From positions 786,001 to 850,000 of the forward strand of contig NZ_CP042593.1 in assembly GCF_007995155.1 (NCBI RefSeq): a stretch of DNA of 64,000 nt, given 5' to 3'. Below, one piece after another: positions 59,329 through 64,000 of the stretch; the first letter of the stretch is position 1; each line of letters starts with the position of its first letter. The notes under the pieces were generated by a model. The model did no database searches. It had not been told where the DNA came from and saw nothing but the letters and a program-made list of their open reading frames with translations. The translations under genes were made by a program, and so were the position numbers. The DNA is from Cytobacillus dafuensis (GTDB taxonomy: Bacteria; Bacillota; Bacilli; Bacillales; Cytobacillaceae).

Positions 59329-60351
59329 TTGAAAAATAGGGTAACCGTAATTGATGTAGCTCAAAAGGCAGGAGTCTCGCAAACCACTGTGTCTAGAGTT
59401 TTGAATAATCACCCACAAATCCGTGAAGAAACGAGAAAGAAAGTCTTGCTAGCCATTAAAGAACTGGAATTTTCCCCAAATCAAGTTGCACGGAGCATGG
59501 TAGTTAAGAGGACAAAGACGATAGGATTAAGTGTTGGGGATATTTCTAATCCTTTTTATGCGGAGGCTGCAAAGGTAATTATCGCAAAAGCTGGTGAGTT
59601 GGGTTACGACGTCATTATTACAGATACTAATTACCGCTATAATGATTTTGAAAAAACTTTAAAAACACTTGTAGAAAAGTGTGTAGACGGAATAATCATT
59701 GCAAATATTCATCCCAAAAACTCATTGGTAAATGAACTAGACATACCGGTTGTATATTTCAATCGTAAAGCAGAAAAAGAAGACAATCATTATATTAGTG
59801 TTGACAATAAAAAAGGGGTTTTTTTAGCAGTACAGCATTTAGTTCAACTGGGACATAAGGATATTGCATTTTTAACCTACCCACCTCTTTTTCCTAGTTT
59901 TCTAGAAAGATTTCATGGGTATAAATCGGCACTCGAGACATTTGCTTTAAGAAGTGATCCAACCCTTATATATGATAGGGGATTATCCCATGAACAAATC
60001 AATCAATTCGTATCAGACAGCTTATCGAGATATGATCGGCCAACTGGTTTTATCACTACAACCGATCAGCAAGCCATGTTGGTCATGGATGCAGTAAGTC
60101 GATTAGGGTTTCGGATTCCACAAGATATTTCAGTCATTGGTTTTGGTGATATTGAAATCTCCTCTCATCCTTATATTGGGTTGACATCCGTATCCATTCA
60201 GAAAAAAGAAATGGCCAGCTCAGCACTGAAAGCACTTATCTCTCTTATTGAAATGGAAAAGGAGGAAAGGTCACCTATACAGGTGATCATGGAGCCTGAA
60301 TTAGTAATCCGCAATACAACTAATGTCATTCAAAACATGCAAAGGAGTTAA
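59329..60351 (+). CDS. LacI-family transcriptional regulator
   Basis: The 340-aa protein has a LacI helix-turn-helix (VTVIDVAQKAGVSQTTVSRVLNNHPQIREETR), the hinge NQVARSMVVKRTKTIGL and a periplasmic-binding-type effector domain (DISNPFYAEAAKVI, DIAFLTYP, ISVIGFGDIEISSHPYIGLTSV). I favour TTG 59329, giving MKNRVTVIDVA, because GGAAGTGA lies five bases before it; ATG 59314 and 59323 are alternatives. It precedes a thiolase operon on the same strand, so it likely senses the operon substrate or a derivative. Confidence 0.9.
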   Translation: MKNRVTVIDVAQKAGVSQTTVSRVLNNHPQIREETRKKVLLAIKELEFSPNQVARSMVVKRTKTIGLSVGDISNPFYAEAAKVIIAKAGELGYDVIITDTNYRYNDFEKTLKTLVEKCVDGIIIANIHPKNSLVNELDIPVVYFNRKAEKEDNHYISVDNKKGVFLAVQHLVQLGHKDIAFLTYPPLFPSFLERFHGYKSALETFALRSDPTLIYDRGLSHEQINQFVSDSLSRYDRPTGFITTTDQQAMLVMDAVSRLGFRIPQDISVIGFGDIEISSHPYIGLTSVSIQKKEMASSALKALISLIEMEKEERSPIQVIMEPELVIRNTTNVIQNMQRS

Positions 60352-60376
60352 CGATGATAACCAAATTTGTATTGTC

Positions 60377-60402
60377 CTTATGGGGGGGATTGCCCCCATA
60401 AT
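60377..60402 (+). promoter_or_regulatory. GC-rich hairpin in the LacI-thiolase spacer
   Basis: TTATGGGGG and CCCCCATAA arms around a short GGATTG loop form a strong hairpin without a T run. A TATAAT at 60508-60513 further down may be a -10 for the thiolase gene. The spacer 60352-60552 is open in the thiolase frame but has no good start. Confidence 0.45.
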
Positions 60403-60552
60403 TGTGCATTTGAGGATTGGAGTCAATCTTCTGCTAGCCCTTCAAATGTAAGTGGTATGGATTTCTTTCGTCTTACGGGTAAGGTATTGTCGTCAATGAC
60501 TGGCGTATATAATTTATTTTCTGAAATTTCAGAATTAAAGGAGTGTATTAGG

Positions 60553-61734
60553 TTGGAAAAAGTAGTTATTGTCAGCGGTGTCAGGACACCGATAGGTTCT
60601 TTTGGAGGAGGGCTGAAAAATGTACCTGTGTCCGACTTAGGTGCATTGGTAACTAAGGAAGCTATCAGCAGAGCTGGACTTTCACCTGAAGATATCGAAG
60701 AGGTAGTGTTTGGATGTGTGGGTCAAATTGGTGAAGATGCCTATCTGGCTAGGAAATCGGCCATAAAAGCCGGAGTACCCATTGAAGCAACCGCTTTATC
60801 CGTCAATCGTCTTTGTTCTTCTGGATTGCAATCCATTATCAGTGCTGCTCAATCTATCCAAACAGGTATGATCAGCGTTGCTGTAGCTGGTGGGGCCGAA
60901 AATATGAGCCGCCTTCCTTTTTTAGATTTCCAAAGAAGATGGGGATCTAAAATGGGAGATGTCTTGGTTAAAGATGCATTGACAGAGATACTATCGGATC
61001 CTTTTGAAAAATATGGCATGGGCATAACAGCAGAAAACGTAGCTGAGAAGTATCAGATTTCTCGTGAAGACCAAGATCAATTTGCCCTGGAGAGCCAACA
61101 AAAGGCTATTGCTGCCATCGAAAAGGGTGTATTCCAAAAACAGATCGTACCAGTTGAGGTACCACGGGGCAAAGGACAGACTGTCATATTTGATACAGAT
61201 GAGTATCCAAAACGTGACACTACATTGGAAAAGTTATCTTCACTGCGGACTGTATTTAAAAAAGAAGGTTCGGTTACCGCTGGCAATTCATCTGGAATCA
61301 ATGATGGTGCTTCGGCGGTTGTTCTTATGGCGGAAAGTGAGGCAATAAGACGAGGAATAAAACCTTTGGCATCCTTGAAATCATTTGCTTTTTCTGGGGT
61401 TGATCCTTCGATCATGGGAATAGGTCCTGTCCCTGCAGTAAAAAAAGCGCTGATGCTTGCTAATCTGTCATTGGGGGATATTGGCATCATCGAATCGAAT
61501 GAAGCTTTTGCAGCACAATGTTTAGCCGTATCTAGAGAACTGGAATTTTCAAAAGAAATTGTCAATGTAAACGGTGGTGCTATCGCGTTGGGACATCCTG
61601 TCGGAGCAACCGGAAATATTCTGACGGTTAAACTAATCCATGAAATGCAGGAAAGAGATTTACGATATGGATTAGCGACTTTATGCATCGGAGGCGGACA
61701 GGGCTGTGCAGTCATTATTGAAAAAGAAGATTAA
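60553..61734 (+). CDS. Thiolase (acetyl-CoA C-acetyltransferase / 3-ketoacyl-CoA thiolase)
   Basis: The 393-aa thiolase has VSGVRTPIGSFGG at the N terminus, SVNRLCSSGLQSI (nucleophilic Cys near 89), VAGGAENMSR, NVNGGAIALGHPVGATG (catalytic His) and TLCIGGGQGCA (second Cys). It cleaves 3-ketoacyl-CoA to acetyl-CoA plus a shortened acyl-CoA, or the reverse. I chose TTG 60553, with AAAGGAGTG upstream, which gives exactly the usual 393 aa. It begins the catabolic operon after lacI. Confidence 0.93.
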   Translation: MEKVVIVSGVRTPIGSFGGGLKNVPVSDLGALVTKEAISRAGLSPEDIEEVVFGCVGQIGEDAYLARKSAIKAGVPIEATALSVNRLCSSGLQSIISAAQSIQTGMISVAVAGGAENMSRLPFLDFQRRWGSKMGDVLVKDALTEILSDPFEKYGMGITAENVAEKYQISREDQDQFALESQQKAIAAIEKGVFQKQIVPVEVPRGKGQTVIFDTDEYPKRDTTLEKLSSLRTVFKKEGSVTAGNSSGINDGASAVVLMAESEAIRRGIKPLASLKSFAFSGVDPSIMGIGPVPAVKKALMLANLSLGDIGIIESNEAFAAQCLAVSRELEFSKEIVNVNGGAIALGHPVGATGNILTVKLIHEMQERDLRYGLATLCIGGGQGCAVIIEKED

Positions 61735-61756
61735 ATCGATGTAAGGAGGGATCTCG

Positions 61757-62152
61757 TTGAACATTATCCATGAACAGGATGTAAAAGGTGATCAGTATAC
61801 TGGAGAATTTAGCCGGGAAATCAAGCATCTAAGTGCTCCATGGACGTTAGGCTCCCAAAATGTTTGGGTAGGGGTGATTAATTATGAACCTCATTGCACA
61901 AGCAACATGCACTCCCATGATATTCAGGAAGAGGTGTTCTACTGTATCAGCGGAAGCGGTGAGGTGATTGTCGGCGAGGAGAAAAATGAGTTGAAACCGG
62001 GAACTTGCGTGTATGTTCCTCCGAAAAGCTTGCATCAAATCATCAATAATACAGACCAAGTACTAAAAGTGTTATCTGCCGTTTCCCCTGCTTTTGAACC
62101 GAGTCAATATGCCAAAGACCATAAATTAAACGAGGGGGATAAAAATGACTAA
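61757..62152 (+). CDS. Cupin-domain protein
   Basis: The 131-aa single-domain cupin has motif 1 HCTSNMHSHDIQEEVFYCISGSGEV (metal His, His, Glu) and motif 2 PGTCVYVPPKSLHQIIN (last His). Such proteins can be dioxygenases, isomerases or regulatory binders. Start TTG 61757 has AAGGAGGG upstream. It overlaps the next gene by eight bases, so it belongs to the operon; its reaction cannot be deduced. Confidence 0.87.
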   Translation: MNIIHEQDVKGDQYTGEFSREIKHLSAPWTLGSQNVWVGVINYEPHCTSNMHSHDIQEEVFYCISGSGEVIVGEEKNELKPGTCVYVPPKSLHQIINNTDQVLKVLSAVSPAFEPSQYAKDHKLNEGDKND

Positions 62153-62837
62153 AATTATTGATCTTACCCAAGAAATTTTTCAAGGAATGCCGGTATATCC
62201 TGGGCATGTGAAGACGGTGATTTGGGATCACCATTCCCACGAAGAAACCGCAAAAGTATTCAACCATGAGTTTTCCTACGCGACACGTGGGCTTATGTTC
62301 AGCGATCATGGACCTACCCATGTGGATGCGATCAATCATATCGATCCAGATCCTAATTCAGAAGCGATTAATGAATTGCCGTTGGAGAAATTTTATACCT
62401 CAGCGGTGGCGTTGGATGTATCCTATATTCCATCAAGCGGTTTTATTAGAATACAAGATTTAGAGGATGCATGCAGCAAAGCAAATTTGTGCATTCAAAG
62501 TGGGGATACAGTGCTTCTGTATACTGGCCATTACACGAGAAATTATGGGACTTCCAGGTGGTTGGAAGGCTACGCTGGACTTGATTTCGAAGCTACGGAG
62601 TGGCTTGCCAAAAAAGGTGTGGTAAATATTGGAATTGATGCACCAAGTATTGATAATCCGATGGATCGCACGTACCCATCCCATAATGCATGCAGGGAAT
62701 ACAAAGTACTTAATACTGAGAATTTAGCCGATTTAACCCCAGTTGTAGGAAAGCGTTTCCAATATATCGGGTTACCGTTAAAAATCCGAGGAGGAACAGG
62801 ATCACCCATTCGTGCTGTAGCGGTTGTAGAGGAGTAA
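62145..62837 (+). CDS. Cyclase-family metal hydrolase (kynurenine formamidase / isatin hydrolase-like)
   Basis: The 230-aa protein fits the cyclase family of Mn/Zn hydrolases that includes arylformamidase KynB and isatin hydrolase. It has IDLTQEIFQGMPVYPGH at the N terminus, the metal motif HGPTHVDAINH (family HxGTHxDxPxH, Gly to Pro and Pro to Ile changes) and the C-terminal SHNACREYKVLNTENLADL plus LPLKIRGGTGSPIRAVA. Expected chemistry is hydrolysis of an amide, lactam or lactone next to a carboxyl or aryl group. GAGGGGG precedes ATG 62145. Confidence 0.88.
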   Translation: MTKIIDLTQEIFQGMPVYPGHVKTVIWDHHSHEETAKVFNHEFSYATRGLMFSDHGPTHVDAINHIDPDPNSEAINELPLEKFYTSAVALDVSYIPSSGFIRIQDLEDACSKANLCIQSGDTVLLYTGHYTRNYGTSRWLEGYAGLDFEATEWLAKKGVVNIGIDAPSIDNPMDRTYPSHNACREYKVLNTENLADLTPVVGKRFQYIGLPLKIRGGTGSPIRAVAVVEE

Positions 62838-62866
62838 TACTAAGTTGATTAATGGAGGTAGGGAAA

Positions 62867-64000
62867 ATGTCGAATCAGGGACTTCATACGAAAGAAACCA
62901 AGGCATTATATCGAAATGTTTTTAATCAGGAAATTGAGACCATGCCTACGGAAAAAATGCGTGCCTTACAGGAAGAAAAATTCTTAAAGCAGGTAGAGTA
63001 TTCTTATAAAAACTCAACTTTCTATCAAAGAAAGTTCAAGGAGGCTGGAATTGAACTAGAAGACATCCGTTCCTTGGATGACATCAAGAAGATACCCATG
63101 ACAACCAAACAGGAGCTGCGAGACGCGCTGCTTCAACAGCCTCCAATACTAGGCGAAAATCAGACAGCTACCTCCGAAAAAATTGTGAGACTTCATGCTT
63201 CCAGCGGTAGCACAGGCAGACCGACTTACGTTGGCCTTACGAAAACAGATACTTTGCTATGGGATGAAAGCTGCGCCAGAGCTTTTTGGACAAACGGAAT
63301 CCGTCCAGATGATGTAGTAGCTCATTGCTGGAACTATAGCATGTTTGTCGGCGGTCTTGCAGACCACATGGGGTGTGAACATACTGGAGCTACCATGGTT
63401 CCGATCGGTATTGGAAATTCTGGAAGGCTAGCCAGAATGATTCAAGATTTAGGAATTACCGCTATCAATGCCACCCCATCCTATATCATGTATTTAGCAG
63501 ACGCAATTAAGAAGGAATTGGGCATTGATCCCGCTGAAACGACGCTGAAAAAAATCATTACGGGTGGGGAACCCGGTGGAGCCATTCCTGCTACGAGAAA
63601 GTTAATCGAAGAAACATGGAATGCAAAATGCTGTGAGCTCTATGGGATGGTGGATATTCATCCGATTATCGGCGCCGAATGTGAACATCAGCAAGGTATG
63701 CATTTCTTGGTCGGCGACTTAGTCTATCCAGAACTATTCGATGTCGAGACAGGTGAACATCTGGAAATTAAAGCAGGTGCAGTAGGGGAAGTGGTTTATA
63801 CCCATTTAGAACGCTATGCCAATTCTGTATTACGTTTTAAATCTCATGATATTATTGAAGTTTTAGGAACTGAATGCGAATGCGGCCGTACAGGCTACCG
63901 TTTTAAAGTGGTAGGTCGAAGTGACGACATGTTAATTGTTAAAGGCGTAAACGTCTATCCAAGCGCGATTGAAGATGTTCTCCGCGACATAGAAGAGATG
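62867..64000 (+). CDS. Phenylacetate-CoA ligase-like acyl-CoA ligase (partial, runs off window)
   Basis: From ATG 62867 (GGAGGTAGGG upstream) 378 codons stay open to the last base. Motifs are those of the PaaK branch of adenylate-forming enzymes: FYQRKFKEAGI and SLDDIKKIPMTTKQELR at the start, the P loop LHASSGSTGRPTYVGLTK, ELYGMVDIHP (usual YGxxE changed to Asp), VLRFKSHDI and CGRTGYRFKVVGRSDDM-LIVKGVNVYPS. It should activate an aromatic or related acid to its CoA thioester with ATP. Fifth gene of the lacI-led cluster; about 60 C-terminal residues lie beyond the edge. Confidence 0.9.
   Translation, partial: MSNQGLHTKETKALYRNVFNQEIETMPTEKMRALQEEKFLKQVEYSYKNSTFYQRKFKEAGIELEDIRSLDDIKKIPMTTKQELRDALLQQPPILGENQTATSEKIVRLHASSGSTGRPTYVGLTKTDTLLWDESCARAFWTNGIRPDDVVAHCWNYSMFVGGLADHMGCEHTGATMVPIGIGNSGRLARMIQDLGITAINATPSYIMYLADAIKKELGIDPAETTLKKIITGGEPGGAIPATRKLIEETWNAKCCELYGMVDIHPIIGAECEHQQGMHFLVGDLVYPELFDVETGEHLEIKAGAVGEVVYTHLERYANSVLRFKSHDIIEVLGTECECGRTGYRFKVVGRSDDMLIVKGVNVYPSAIEDVLRDIEEM

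Noticed and set aside
60367..60552. N-terminal extension of the thiolase from 60367
   Set aside because: It passes through a strong hairpin and a possible -10 box; the TTG at 60553 has a good Shine-Dalgarno and gives the standard 393-aa length.
62266..62809. Antisense and alternate-frame ORFs within the cyclase gene
   Set aside because: They are shadows of a strongly supported gene, with no binding sites or family motifs.

Overview
This window is AT-rich bacterial DNA with Bacillota-type Shine-Dalgarno sequences, frequent TTG starts and many rho-independent terminators. Several gene sets are typical of the family Bacillaceae: cydABS, xpaC-telA, mtnE, an FbpB-like small basic protein, a BceRS-BceAB module, GlpP antitermination and KinA/KinE-like sensor kinases. 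Dispersed hairpin-rich intergenic repeats point the same way. I cannot assign a genus. Nothing looks like an intact phage, insertion sequence or CRISPR array, so this is a chromosome segment with scattered accessory genes.

Layout. 0-9 kb: an rRNA methyltransferase, a CLC chloride channel, a metallophosphatase, a TetM-like ribosome-protection GTPase, a methyltransferase, an SRPBCC protein and an MFS pump. 8.9-15.3 kb (minus strand): GlpP, a leader terminator, then HAD phosphatase, Ugp-like solute-binding protein, two permeases, ATPase and a TIM-barrel enzyme, read as an antitermination-controlled glycerol-phosphate or glycerophosphodiester uptake operon. 15.3-18.4 kb: VanZ-like protein and convergent CBS-GGDEF and EAL c-di-GMP genes. 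18.8-19.9 kb: a manganese (yybP-ykoY) riboswitch before an FbpB-like microgene, a Gly-rich membrane protein and a YxcD-like protein. 20-21 kb: two decayed genes. 21-31 kb: three regulator/effector pairs (HTH-TPR/MFS, HxlR/nitroreductase, TetR/DHA2 pump), an M17 aminopeptidase and an alpha/beta hydrolase. 31.5-33.8 kb: an RsbT-like kinase followed by a histidine kinase-RsbR-STAS fusion with an internal start. 34-41 kb: mtnE, proline dehydrogenase, MFS transporter and the cytochrome bd operon with two microproteins. 41-47 kb: BceRS and BceAB around a methyltransferase. 47-52.4 kb: secreted M28 peptidase and a sulfur module (PLP lyase, TsuA-like importer, TusA-like carrier). 52.5-59 kb: chemoreceptor, UspA, xpaC-telA and a PAS kinase. 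59.3-64 kb: a LacI-controlled catabolic operon (thiolase, cupin, cyclase-family hydrolase, phenylacetate-CoA-ligase-like enzyme) that runs off the right edge.

The most noteworthy items are these. (1) The RsbT plus HisKA/HATPase-RsbR-STAS two-gene signalling module, in which an internal Shine-Dalgarno and ATG could also release a free RsbR-like protein. (2) A two-hairpin core with AGGAC/AGGAT loops (RUCCU on the other strand, as in the Bacillaceae-1 RNA motif) shared by four otherwise different intergenic elements. (3) A manganese riboswitch in front of an unusual target operon. (4) Tandem 52-bp hairpin arrays at two loci. (5) The incomplete aromatic-acid-like operon at the right edge. All functional statements come from reading motifs by eye; no database search was run.
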